From Candidatus Ribeiella danica (GTDB lineage Bacteria; Chloroflexota; Chloroflexia; Chloroflexales; Roseiflexaceae), in contig JADKFS010000019.1 in assembly GCA_016717335.1 (NCBI GenBank), positions 434,001 to 498,000 of the forward strand: DNA of 64,000 bases. The letters are read 5' to 3'. Every line of letters begins with the position of its first letter. The first letter of the stretch is position 1. Positions 33,102-43,364 of the stretch are shown here, piece by piece. The position numbers and the translations under genes were made by a program. Under the pieces are notes generated by a model, which was not told the origin of the DNA, did no database searches, and was given only the letters and a program-made list of their open reading frames with translations.

Positions 33102-36100
33102 TCGCACGGATTTTCCGCTTCCCAAAGACATTCAACGGCAGCAGGACGCGGCAGATTTGGGTGTTTCAATCCGTCGCACGGATTTTCCGCTTCCCAAAGG
33201 TCGGACTTACTGTTCGATCCATACGACAGCCTGGGTTTCAATCCGTCGCACGGATTTTCCGCTTCCCAAAGCTGGCTTGTAGCCAGATACCAGGAAGGGG
33301 TGTTGCATTAGTTTCAATCCGTCGCACGGATTTTCCGCTTCCCAAAGGGAGTCTCAATGCGAGACTCCTGGCGACTATCTACCGTTTCAATCCGTCGCAC
33401 GGATTTTCCGCTTCCCAAAGCCTGGTGAGAGGATGATTGCCAGTCAGACGGCATGTTTCAATCCGTCGCACGGATTTTCCGCTTCCCAAAGGTTGTGCAT
33501 AACGACATTTAATTGATGATTAGCGGCGTTTCAATCCGTCGCACGGATTTTCCGCTTCCCAAAGCGCGGCGGGCGAGCTGCTCGACATCGCCGTGCTCGA
33601 CGTTTCAATCCGTCGCACGGATTTTCCGCTTCCCAAAGTGTCACAACCGCGCGCTTTTGGGCATCGTCGAAGTTTCAATCCGTCGCACGGATTTTCCGCT
33701 TCCCAAAGTCGGGGTTGACCGGGAGCGGGCTGTCATCCGCGACCGTTTCAATCCGTCGCACGGATTTTCCGCTTCCCAAAGCGGCAGGACGAGGAGCGAC
33801 GCGCGCGCCCCCCGGCCCGTTTCAATCCGTCGCACGGATTTTCCGCTTCCCAAAGCAAAATCCAAGCCGGTCGAGCAGATCATCGACGGCGTTTCAATCC
33901 GTCGCACGGATTTTCCGCTTCCCAAAGGGGGGCTGGGCCGGCTGGACCCCAATGGGCGGCTGGTGGTTTCAATCCGTCGCACGGATTTTCCGCTTCCCAA
34001 AGGCGGCGCCAGCGCAGCAGCCGGTCGAAGATCAGCGGTTTCAATCCGTCGCACGGATTTTCCGCTTCCCAAAGTCGTCATGGCAGAGATAGCCGACGAC
34101 GGCGCGGTTTCCGACGTTTCAATCCGTCGCACGGATTTTCCGCTTCCCAAAGGAAGTCGTTGGGCACGGCGCGCTCATAGTCCGGCCGGGTTTCAATCCG
34201 TCGCACGGATTTTCCGCTTCCCAAAGGCGGTGCGGATGTCGCCGCCGCACCGCGAGTCGGAGGTTTCAATCCGTCGCACGGATTTTCCGCTTCCCAAAGG
34301 CGGGGTCGTTTGCCTGTAGCGCGGCCACCACATCGTTGGTTTCAATCCGTCGCACGGATTTTCCGCTTCCCAAAGGACGCGTGGTCGGCTATTGATGCCC
34401 CATGCTTTGTGTTTCAATCCGTCGCACGGATTTTCCGCTTCCCAAAGTCCGTGTTACCAGGGACGAGAAGGACGCTATCCACGTTTCAATCCGTCGCACG
34501 GATTTTCCGCTTCCCAAAGGCGAGCGCGGCCGACGCGATCGCGAGCCAGCGCCAGGCGTTTCAATCCGTCGCACGGATTTTCCGCTTCCCAAAGTGCGAT
34601 CGCCACGGCGACCCCGATCAAGGGGACGTACGTTTCAATCCGTCGCACGGATTTTCCGCTTCCCAAAGGATCGGTCCCTCCCCCCCCCCGCCCCACCTCG
34701 TTTCAATCCGTCGCACGGATTTTCCGCTTCCCAAAGCCGCCGCAAGCGCGCAAAGCAGAAGCCGCCGGTCAGACTGTTTCAATCCGTCGCACGGATTTTC
34801 CGCTTCCCAAAGGCGACTCGACGCGCTGTCGGCTTGCGAATGCCGGCGGTTTCAATCCGTCGCACGGATTTTCCGCTTCCCAAAGAGGGCTATGCTGTAT
34901 AGAACGTTGTTGCGTGGTTTCAATCCGTCGCACGGATTTTCCGCTTCCCAAAGGCGAGCTTGACCCGACGCGGCGGCGCTTCGATCATGTTTCAATCCGT
35001 CGCACGGATTTTCCGCTTCCCAAAGTCGTGCGCGGTGGCCGCACGGTCGCCGCGGGCGTGGGGTTTCAATCCGTCGCACGGATTTTCCGCTTCCCAAAGG
35101 TGGAAGGCTCATCCGCCGCGCCGCGCGTGGCGAGGTTTCAATCCGTCGCACGGATTTTCCGCTTCCCAAAGGATTCGCCATCCCGCCCTTTAACCAGCCC
35201 TCGCTAGTTTCAATCCGTCGCACGGATTTTCCGCTTCCCAAAGCTCTATTCGCACGATCGCGCGCATCGGTCGGCTGCGGCGTTTCAATCCGTCGCACGG
35301 ATTTTCCGCTTCCCAAAGGCGTGCGCCCGGTCGGCGCGCGCGTCGACTGTGATGTTTCAATCCGTCGCACGGATTTTCCGCTTCCCAAAGAGTGCCGCTC
35401 CCGGCGCCGATCGCGAGGTGGTCGAGGCGGTTTCAATCCGTCGCACGGATTTTCCGCTTCCCAAAGTTATTCGTGCTGTTGTAGGCCGTGAGCAGACTCG
35501 TGTTTCAATCCGTCGCACGGATTTTCCGCTTCCCAAAGCGCCTCGCCCTTCTTTCCGCGCCAGTCCTCACGTTTAGTTTCAATCCGTCGCACGGATTTTC
35601 CGCTTCCCAAAGTTCGTGTCTTTGCTTGTTCGGATTGATTGAAGTATAGGTTTCAATCCGTCGCACGGATTTTCCGCTTCCCAAAGCGCCGTCGCGCTTG
35701 GCAACGACATGACGCTGCCGGGGTTTCAATCCGTCGCACGGATTTTCCGCTTCCCAAAGGTCGGTGCTGGCGGGGGACGGCTGGTGGTGGTATCCGTTTC
35801 AATCCGTCGCACGGATTTTCCGCTTCCCAAAGGCGGTGCGGTGCCAGTCGCAGACGGCGGCAGCAGCCTGTTTCAATCCGTCGCACGGATTTTCCGCTTC
35901 CCAAAGATAAAGGAGCCTCCCCATGCCCTACGACAACGTGCCGTTTCAATCCGTCGCACGGATTTTCCGCTTCCCAAAGAGGAGTAACCACTATGGCGCA
36001 GACTACAGGCGCAACGTTTCAATCCGTCGCACGGATTTTCCGCTTCCCAAAGGCCGCGCGCCGCGGCGTCTGCGCGACGTGCGGCGGGGTTTCAATCCGT

Positions 36101-39100
36101 CGCACGGATTTTCCGCTTCCCAAAGACATCGGCCGGCGCCGCGACGCGACGGTCATCAAGTTTCAATCCGTCGCACGGATTTTCCGCTTCCCAAAGGCTG
36201 CCGATTGACCCCGCCGGCTTTGGGGCGCTTCATGTTTCAATCCGTCGCACGGATTTTCCGCTTCCCAAAGGGGCTGGAAGACTTGGGATTGGTCGTGTGG
36301 GGCAGCGCGTTTCAATCCGTCGCACGGATTTTCCGCTTCCCAAAGCGCTGGAATCGCTGTGCGGCGTGCAAGCCGGCCACGTTTCAATCCGTCGCACGGA
36401 TTTTCCGCTTCCCAAAGCCGAGGAGCGCCGGCAGGTCGCGCAGGCGGACGCGGTTTCAATCCGTCGCACGGATTTTCCGCTTCCCAAAGCTTATTAAGCG
36501 GCTTGTGGCTCAGCTCATCCACGAATGTTTCAATCCGTCGCACGGATTTTCCGCTTCCCAAAGAAGCAGGGCGCGCGCGGTATCCTCAGCGTTCATAGCT
36601 CGTTTCAATCCGTCGCACGGATTTTCCGCTTCCCAAAGCGGCGACGCCGGGCGCTCGGCCGGATAGACGGCCAGGTTTCAATCCGTCGCACGGATTTTCC
36701 GCTTCCCAAAGGCAATCGAGCACGGCCCAGCGCTGGGCGATCTCGGCCGTTTCAATCCGTCGCACGGATTTTCCGCTTCCCAAAGCCAGAGCGTCAACAC
36801 CCCCGGCGCGGTCTACTCGGTCGTTTCAATCCGTCGCACGGATTTTCCGCTTCCCAAAGTCGACTGGGAGCTGACCAGCGCCATCAGCACCGGGTTTCAA
36901 TCCGTCGCACGGATTTTCCGCTTCCCAAAGCGGCCGCGGTGGCGCAGGGCATCACCTGGACCGTGTGTTTCAATCCGTCGCACGGATTTTCCGCTTCCCA
37001 AAGATCGGCGCCGACGTCCGGGCCGCTGATGGCCTTGATGTTTCAATCCGTCGCACGGATTTTCCGCTTCCCAAAGGGGTGCGACCCGCGTGGCCGGCGT
37101 CGGCGCGGCGTTTCAATCCGTCGCACGGATTTTCCGCTTCCCAAAGCGAGGGACTCGGCTGGATCGTGTCCGAGTCCTACGCCGTTTCAATCCGTCGCAC
37201 GGATTTTCCGCTTCCCAAAGCTGGCGCTGCGCCTGTGGCTCGACTGGCTGAAGAGGCAGTTTCAATCCGTCGCACGGATTTTCCGCTTCCCAAAGCGCAG
37301 GGCAAGCCGGTGACGCGCCCTGGTGCTGCAGGGTTTCAATCCGTCGCACGGATTTTCCGCTTCCCAAAGGCCGGAGGTGCTCGCGGCGCCGACCGCAGGA
37401 GATGTTTCAATCCGTCGCACGGATTTTCCGCTTCCCAAAGTCAAGATGGCCAGTGGGGTTCTGGCGACGCTTGGGTTTCAATCCGTCGCACGGATTTTCC
37501 GCTTCCCAAAGAACGCGGCGGCGCTGACCACGCACGCAGCAGCCACAACGTTTCAATCCGTCGCACGGATTTTCCGCTTCCCAAAGAGCGAAAGCCGGCC
37601 GGAGGGCGAGTGGTCGCCCTTTGTTTCAATCCGTCGCACGGATTTTCCGCTTCCCAAAGCTGATCGAAGGTCACGCGCGGCTGGTAGCGACCGGCGTTTC
37701 AATCCGTCGCACGGATTTTCCGCTTCCCAAAGAACGGCGGCAGCCGGTCCTGGCGCTCGCGGTTGTAGTTTCAATCCGTCGCACGGATTTTCCGCTTCCC
37801 AAAGTATTCCCCCAGCGCCCAGAGCGACAGGTCAATGATGTTTCAATCCGTCGCACGGATTTTCCGCTTCCCAAAGGCCAGGTCGGCCTGCAGCTGCGCC
37901 GTTGCGTCGGTCGGTTTCAATCCGTCGCACGGATTTTCCGCTTCCCAAAGCTCGACGCCGGCGCCACGGTGGCGGAGCTGGCGCGCACGTTTCAATCCGT
38001 CGCACGGATTTTCCGCTTCCCAAAGGATCAAGCGCTTCTACGTCGGCACGCGGAAGCTTGTGTTTCAATCCGTCGCACGGATTTTCCGCTTCCCAAAGCG
38101 CGGTCGATCAGCTCGGCCAGACGGCCGCAATGCCACCGGGTTTCAATCCGTCGCACGGATTTTCCGCTTCCCAAAGCGCAAGCAGGTGCGCCACCCCGGC
38201 ACGAAGGCGCGCCGCGTTTCAATCCGTCGCACGGATTTTCCGCTTCCCAAAGGCAGGAGCGCGCGTGCGCCCGACAGGATGTTTCAATCCGTCGCACGGA
38301 TTTTCCGCTTCCCAAAGCGACGGCCTGGGAGAGCGCTGGCGCATCCAGCCAATGTTTCAATCCGTCGCACGGATTTTCCGCTTCCCAAAGACAGGACCTC
38401 CACGAGGTGTTTCAGGCGGTGTGCGGCGGTTTCAATCCGTCGCACGGATTTTCCGCTTCCCAAAGTCGCCGCCCGATTGCTGAGCGCGTCTAACGCCAGA
38501 GTTTCAATCCGTCGCACGGATTTTCCGCTTCCCAAAGAGCTACTCATCTGCAACCGCGACCTGGCGCACGCCGGTTTCAATCCGTCGCACGGATTTTCCG
38601 CTTCCCAAAGGCAGGCGTGCTATGATAGGCACTGCCTGCATTGCTAGTTTCAATCCGTCGCACGGATTTTCCGCTTCCCAAAGCCTCTGCGGCGTCCAGG
38701 CGTGTACGACGCGCAATGGGCGTTTCAATCCGTCGCACGGATTTTCCGCTTCCCAAAGCGCCTGGCGCGCGCGCGACCTCGTTTCAATCCGTCGCACGGA
38801 TTTTCCGCTTCCCAAAGCGGTCCGGCGCGGCCGGGGCTGTTTCAATCCGTCGCACGGATTTTCCGCTTCCCAAAGCCGCGCCACGGTGGCGCGTCGAGGT
38901 GGGTTTCAATCCGTCGCACGGATTTTCCGCTTCCCAAAGCCGTTCGCGCGGCCATCGGCGTGCACGCCGGGTTTCAATCCGTCGCACGGATTTTCCGCTT
39001 CCCAAAGCCGTTGCCGGCGCGCCGCGGTTTCAATCCGTCGCACGGATTTTCCGCTTCCCAAAGGGGGGGGTTAATCCGTCGACGGATTCCGCTTCAAAGC

Positions 39101-39780
39101 GCGCCCCCGGGTTTCAATCCGTCGCACGGATTTTCCGCTTCCCAAAGGCGGCGCCGGCCGGCTGGCGCCGCGGTTTCAATCCGTCGCACGGATTTTCCGC
39201 TTCCCAAAGAGTCAAGATGGCGCGCCCGCCATCGGGTAGCGTTTCAATCCGTCGCACGGATTTTCCGCTTCCCAAAGCGGGCGCGGCCGGCGCCGGCGGT
39301 TTCAATCCGTCGCACGGATTTTCCGCTTCCCAAAGGGGCAAGGTCCACATCGCGCCGCCAGTCGCAGGTTTCAATCCGTCGCACGGATTTTCCGCTTCCC
39401 AAAGCGCGGCTTACCGCGGACGGTGTGCCGCATGGTTTCAATCCGTCGCACGGATTTTCCGCTTCCCAAAGCGCGCCAGGGCACCGGCCATCGCGGATCT
39501 ACGTTTCAATCCGTCGCACGGATTTTCCGCTTCCCAAAGAGGCGATGCCCGGCGCAGCGCTCCGTTTCAATCCGTCGCACGGATTTTCCGCTTCCCAAAG
39601 GGGACGCTGGGGCGTTTCAATCCGTCGCACGGATTTTCCGCTTCCCAAAGGGGCGTTTCAATCCGTCGCCGGATTTTGCTTCCCAAAGGGTTTCCCGGGG
39701 TTTTCCGCTTCCCAAAGGCCACCTGCGGCCGCAGCGCGCGGCGGTTTCAATCCGTCGCACGGATTTTCCGCTTCCCAAAG
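33102..39780 (-). CRISPR. CRISPR array, leader-proximal part (about 92 intact repeats)
   Basis: The same 37-bp repeat as the other part. It begins with the 26-bp remainder of the repeat split by the IS (33102-33127) and ends at 39780, 199 bp from cas2. I count about 92 intact repeats by eye, plus about three damaged ones (near 39070-39100, 39655-39690 and 39690-39717). Most spacers are 33-39 nt, but from about 38755 rightward many are only 14-30 nt and very GC-rich. Transcription is leftward from the leader at 39781-39979. Confidence 0.98.
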
Positions 39781-39979
39781 CCCTCGGCCGAGCGCCGCAC
39801 TAGAGTGCGGTAAAACGGCCCTGATTCGAGCGCCTGCAATTCCGATCGCCGTCGGGCCTGCTTGCCTCTCATTCTACCACGGCGCGCAAGCCCCGCGGCA
39901 GCACCCCAATGCGCTCGCCGCGGATTCGAGCGCCGCCCGCGATTCACCCGCATGCTTCGCCGCTCGATTCTGCGCGCGC
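39781..39979 (-). promoter_or_regulatory. CRISPR leader
   Basis: The segment between cas2 and the first repeat. On the minus strand there is an extended -10, TGGTAGAAT (hexamer 39871-39876), about 90 bp before the first repeat. A perfect inverted repeat CCGCACT-AG-AGTGCGG sits at 39795-39810, 14 bp from the array. A 12-bp direct repeat GATTCGAGCGCC occurs at 39823 and 39923. These are candidates for integration-anchoring sites. Confidence 0.7.
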
Positions 39980-40264
39980 TCACAGAATCACCGTCACCGG
40001 GTCGCGCGGGCGCTCGCTGCCCACGGTGATCACCTTCGCCTGGCAGCCGGCGCACAGCGGGTAGAAGCGCACGCTGTCGCGCTGCTCGACCAGGTGCCGC
40101 GCCAGCTTGACCCGCAGCTCCAGGATCTGGCGCCGGCTCAGCCAGCACTCGAACAGCGAGTACTGCGTCCAGGCGCCGTAGCCGCACAGCACGCGGTGCA
40201 CCTTCGCGCGCCGCCGGTCGTCGGGGATGTCGTAGGCGATGATGTAGAGCGTTGTGTCTTCCAT
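39980..40264 (-). CDS. cas2: CRISPR-associated endonuclease Cas2
   Basis: A 94-residue ferredoxin-fold protein; with Cas1 it forms the integrase complex that inserts new spacers at the leader end. Seen: the first strand LYIIAYDIPDDRRRAKVHRVL with the conserved Asp, YGAWTQYSLFECWLSRRQ, then VRFYPLCAGC and a short C-terminal strand. Length is typical. It is the last cas gene before the leader and array. A GGGGTGGGG stretch from modular hairpin copy 5 lies just before the ATG and may serve as its ribosome site. Confidence 0.96.
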   Translation of the reverse strand: MEDTTLYIIAYDIPDDRRRAKVHRVLCGYGAWTQYSLFECWLSRRQILELRVKLARHLVEQRDSVRFYPLCAGCQAKVITVGSERPRDPVTVIL

Positions 40265-40268
40265 GGAT

Positions 40269-40357
40269 ACCCCACCCCCTGCCCCCGCCCCTGTCAGGGG
40301 CGGGGGTTCAGATGGCCGGTGTGGCGCGTTCGGCTACGCCGAACGCGCCACACCGGC
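40269..40357 (+). repeat. Modular hairpin element, copy 5, between cas1 and cas2
   Basis: Left arm CCCCGCCCCTGTCAGGGGCG and a perfect 20-bp core palindrome (40315-40334 / 40338-40357, loop TAC). The right arm is missing. It occupies most of the 128 bp between cas1 and cas2, so it would be transcribed within the operon. Confidence 0.8.
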
Positions 40358-40392
40358 TCCACATGGGCCGCGCCGCGCCCCGAATAGGCATT

Positions 40393-41448
40393 TCAGCGGA
40401 CGGTGAACGGCACGTAGCGCTCGATCTCGCCCTGGGCGTGCTTGGCGAACAGGCGCGCCTGCAGCTCGATGCAGCGCCGGTAGCTGGTCTGGTAGCCGAA
40501 CACCGGGTGCTGCACGCGCTCGCTCAGCCGCGCCTCCAGCTTTTCGAGGAAGGCCCGCCGCGCGTCGTCTTTCAGCCGGTAGGCGCCGACCTCTTCGTCC
40601 AGGTCGCTCGGCGCGATCTGGCCGGTGTTGACCATGGTGATGATCACCGAGTCGACGATGATCGGCCGAAACGCCTCGATCAGATCGAGCGCCAGCGCCG
40701 GCTTGCCGAACCCCGGCTGGTGCAATACCCCCAGGCCCGGGTCGAGCCCGACCGCGTGGACCAGCGAGACGATCTGGTTGGTCAGCACGGTGTAGCCGAA
40801 CGAGAGCAGCGCGTTGATCGGGTCGGTCGGCGGGCGCCTGACCCGCCCGGCGAAGCCCCAGTCGCCCTTGAGCAGCGAGCCGAACACGCCGTAGTACGCG
40901 GCGCTGGCGCTGCCCTCCAGCCCAAGCAGCGGGCCGAAGCCATGCATCCGGTCGCCCGGGTCGACCTCGGCGGGCGCGGGCAGCCGCGCAATCGAGCGCA
41001 GGCAGGCGCGGATCTGCTGGGCCGCCTCTTCGAGCGCGGCGCGATCGTCGCGGCTGCGGGCGTAGCGCAGCAGCGTCGTGCGCATGTTCAGCAGCTTGCC
41101 GGCCACGCACTGCCGCGCCACCGCGAAGCGCCGCGCCGGGTCGCCGAACAGCGCGTACTGGGCCAGGCGCACGCCGCTGTTCTTGCCCCAGTCGGCGGTC
41201 AGCGAGCCGTAGGATCGGCCGCGCGCCGAAAGGTAGTGCACGGCGATCCGCCGCTCGAGCAGCGCGTGCAGCGCCGGCGTCGTCAGCGTGATGTCGCCCA
41301 GCACCATCACCTGCTCGACCTTCGCCAGCGGCACGCGCACGACCTTGCCGGCCTGCTTGCTCGCGCGGTCGGTCGGAAACTGCACGCGCAGCGCCTCGCC
41401 CTCGATCTTCACGACACTGTACTGCTCGGTCAGGTAGAGCGTTGCCAT
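40393..41448 (-). CDS. cas1: CRISPR-associated endonuclease Cas1
   Basis: A 351-residue integrase subunit of the adaptation complex. The N-terminal beta domain runs MATLYLTEQYSVVKIEG to about residue 90, then the helical catalytic domain follows. Metal ligands are recognisable: Glu in GLEGSASAAYYGVF (~177), His in LGVLHQPGFGK (~241) and Asp/Glu in LALDLIEAFRP. The start at 41448 has GGAGG 5 nt upstream; longer in-frame starts (41487, 41592) run into tandem repeat DNA. It lies between cas4 and cas2; the 259-bp gap to cas4 is filled by heptamer repeats. Confidence 0.97.
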   Translation of the reverse strand: MATLYLTEQYSVVKIEGEALRVQFPTDRASKQAGKVVRVPLAKVEQVMVLGDITLTTPALHALLERRIAVHYLSARGRSYGSLTADWGKNSGVRLAQYALFGDPARRFAVARQCVAGKLLNMRTTLLRYARSRDDRAALEEAAQQIRACLRSIARLPAPAEVDPGDRMHGFGPLLGLEGSASAAYYGVFGSLLKGDWGFAGRVRRPPTDPINALLSFGYTVLTNQIVSLVHAVGLDPGLGVLHQPGFGKPALALDLIEAFRPIIVDSVIITMVNTGQIAPSDLDEEVGAYRLKDDARRAFLEKLEARLSERVQHPVFGYQTSYRRCIELQARLFAKHAQGEIERYVPFTVR

Positions 41449-41499
41449 GAGCACCTCCACGCCGTCTGCGATTGCCTCGTGGGTCATGTCGGGCCTCCG

Positions 41500-41707
41500 G
41501 GGTGACAAGGTGACCGCGTCCAGGGGCTTGGGACTTGGGGCCTGGGGCTTGGGGCTTGGCCCATCGCCTATCGTCCATCGCCTATCGTCCATCGTCCATC
41601 GGCTTTGGCTCAGCCTTCAGCGTTCAGCCTTCAGCCTTCAGCGTTCAGCGTTCAGCATTCAGCGCTCAGCGTTCAGCGTTCAGCGTTCAGCGTTCAGCGT
41701 TCAGCCT
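41500..41707 (+). repeat. Heptamer tandem repeats between cas4 and cas1
   Basis: Successive short arrays of 7-bp units: GGGCTTG/GGGCCTG, CCATCGC/CTATCGT, then CGTTCAG/CCTTCAG about fourteen times, reaching the cas4 stop codon. A GGTGACAAGGTGACC piece precedes them. No gene is seen. Confidence 0.9.
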
Positions 41708-42370
41708 TCATCCTTCATCCATCACCTCCCACTCCCAGGCCAACCGACGTCGTTGGTCGTTGGTCGTTGGTCGTTGGTCGGTCAGCAGGCGCAGCTCGTC
41801 GGGCAGGCAGAGCGGCTGGAGCGAGCAGTCGCGGCACTTGGCGCGGTTGTCGATCGGCGGCGGCAGCGCGCCCGCGGCGACGAGGCGCTGGGCCTCGGCG
41901 GCCAGGCGCTCGACCTCGGCGCGCAGCTCGGGCGTAAACGCGACCACCTCGCGCCGGCGCGTCGCGAAGTAGAAGATCGCGCCTTCGGCAACAGTGATGC
42001 CCATGCGCTCCTCCAGGCAGATCGCCTGCGCGCACAGCTGGGCGTGGTCGGAGGCCCAGCGGCCGGGCTTGCCCTTCTTGTACTCGACCGGGTAGGCCAG
42101 GCCGGCGCGCTCCTCGACCAGGTCGCAGACCCCCGCCAGCCTCAGCCGCTCGCTCCAGACGTAGACCCGGCGCTGCTGCACGGCGTCGCCGATCCACTCC
42201 TTGCCGCCCAGGTCGACGCCCTGGTGGCGCAGGGTGCCCTCGACGACGTGCTCGTTGACCAGCATCTCGGCCTGGATGAACTCGTACCCGAAGCGGCGCG
42301 GGCAGTAGGCCAGCGCGTTGATCATCGACAGCGGGATGTAGTCGGGCTGCGCGGCGATCGTCGTCGTCAT
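41708..42370 (-). CDS. cas4: CRISPR-associated exonuclease Cas4
   Basis: A 220-residue RecB-type nuclease with a 4Fe-4S cluster that trims prespacers and selects PAM orientation. Seen: first Cys in LAYCPRRFGYEF, GVCDLVEE and VEYKKGK nuclease residues, and the C-terminal cysteine triad CRDCSLQPLCLP. The last ~25 residues (TDQRPTTNDQRRR...) are encoded by a GGTCGTT heptamer repeat and are probably a neutral extension. AAGGAG lies 6 nt before the ATG at 42370. It is 51 bp downstream of cas6. Confidence 0.96.
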   Translation of the reverse strand: MTTTIAAQPDYIPLSMINALAYCPRRFGYEFIQAEMLVNEHVVEGTLRHQGVDLGGKEWIGDAVQQRRVYVWSERLRLAGVCDLVEERAGLAYPVEYKKGKPGRWASDHAQLCAQAICLEERMGITVAEGAIFYFATRRREVVAFTPELRAEVERLAAEAQRLVAAGALPPPIDNRAKCRDCSLQPLCLPDELRLLTDQRPTTNDQRRRLAWEWEVMDEG

Positions 42371-42375
42371 AGCGC

Positions 42376-42440
42376 TCCTTCATCGTTCATCGTTCATCGT
42401 TCATCGTTCATCGTTCATCGCTCATCGTTCATCGCTCATC
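42376..42440 (+). repeat. Heptamer array TCATCGT between cas6 and cas4
   Basis: About eight copies of TCATCGT/TCATCGC. The cas6 stop codon and its last few codons (RMSDER) lie inside the array. Confidence 0.9.
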
Positions 42441-43327
42441 CTTCGGCACAGCCCCATCCCCCTGGCCGTTTTCATGCCGATCCCCAGGTAGAACACCGCG
42501 TCGGCGAGCAGGGTCAGCGTGCGGCGCGGGGCGGGGTCGGGCGGCAGCTCGTAGGCGCACAGGCCGACGAAGCCCTTCTGCGGGCCTTTGCCGAGGCTGA
42601 TCTGCACCGTCTCCAGCCTGTAGCGGCTGACGAGCGTGTCTTCGGCGGCGGCCCTGACCGCGGCCAGGTCGAGCTGCAGCGCGGCGGGGGCGAGATCGTT
42701 CCAGCGGCGCGCGATGCTCGGGAACACCGCCTCGGGCGACGGCAGCAGCCCGAGGCGCGCGCGGCCGTCGGCGCGGCTGCCCTGGCCGAAGGCCGCCGCG
42801 GAGGCGAACTGCAGCGTCAGCTCGCCGTCCGGCCGCGCGGCGGCGGCCAGGTCGGCGAACGAGCCGTAGCCGGCCCACGGGTGGCCGCCGGGCGTGCCGA
42901 ACACCTCGGCGAGCGCGAGCGATGCGCGGCCGAGCCGCAGTGGCGCGCCGGGCAGCTGCTGGAGCAGCGCGCGCGTGACGACCGGGAACAGCTCGGCCCG
43001 CGTGAACGTCACCCGCAGCTCCACCGAGAAGGGATCGGCGATCTGGGATCGGGGATCAGCGCCGCCCGGCCTCCAGCCCTCGACCCCTGCCCCCTGTCCC
43101 CTGTCCCCTGTCCCCTGCCGCGGCAGCACCGCCACCGTGTAGGGCTTGCTCGGCGCGTCGGCGTGCAGCCGCCCGGCCAGCGCCGGGTCGACCTGGCGCA
43201 GCACGTCGAGGAACAGCGCCTGCGCGCCGTGGCCCCTTGGATCGGGCGGTGGGCCGCCAGGCTCTGGCCGCAGGCGGAGGACGAAGGCGTACAGATCGGG
43301 AAGGTCGCTCATGTTCGGATGCTCCAT
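42422..43327 (-). CDS. cas6: CRISPR repeat endoribonuclease Cas6
   Basis: A ~301-residue protein that cuts pre-crRNA within repeats. It has a two-ferredoxin-fold Cas6 layout and the C-terminal glycine-rich loop GIGMKTARGMGLCRR preceded by GFVGLCAYEL and LLADAVFYLG. About 35 residues in the N-terminal half (PRQGTGDRGQGAGVEGWRPG...) are encoded by CCCCTGT heptamer repeats and look like an insertion. Start either 43327 or the ATG at 43312; the latter has GGAG 10 nt upstream. It is separated from the effector genes by ~950 bp of repeats, so it may be transcribed independently. Confidence 0.88.
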   Translation of the reverse strand: MEHPNMSDLPDLYAFVLRLRPEPGGPPPDPRGHGAQALFLDVLRQVDPALAGRLHADAPSKPYTVAVLPRQGTGDRGQGAGVEGWRPGGADPRSQIADPFSVELRVTFTRAELFPVVTRALLQQLPGAPLRLGRASLALAEVFGTPGGHPWAGYGSFADLAAAARPDGELTLQFASAAAFGQGSRADGRARLGLLPSPEAVFPSIARRWNDLAPAALQLDLAAVRAAAEDTLVSRYRLETVQISLGKGPQKGFVGLCAYELPPDPAPRRTLTLLADAVFYLGIGMKTARGMGLCRRMSDER

Positions 43328-43364
43328 CTTGACAGGTGGTGACAGCAGGCGCTAAGGGATTATA

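Noticed and set aside
27349..39813. Many long open frames on both strands with repeated peptides such as SIRRTDFPLPK, NPSHGFSASQ and RKIRATD
   Set aside because: They are translations of the 37-bp CRISPR repeat and spacers, not genes.
40267..40357. Modular hairpin copy 5 as the CRISPR leader or a tracr-like RNA
   Set aside because: It lies between cas1 and cas2, not next to the repeats, and belongs to a dispersed repeat family; type I-D has no tracrRNA.
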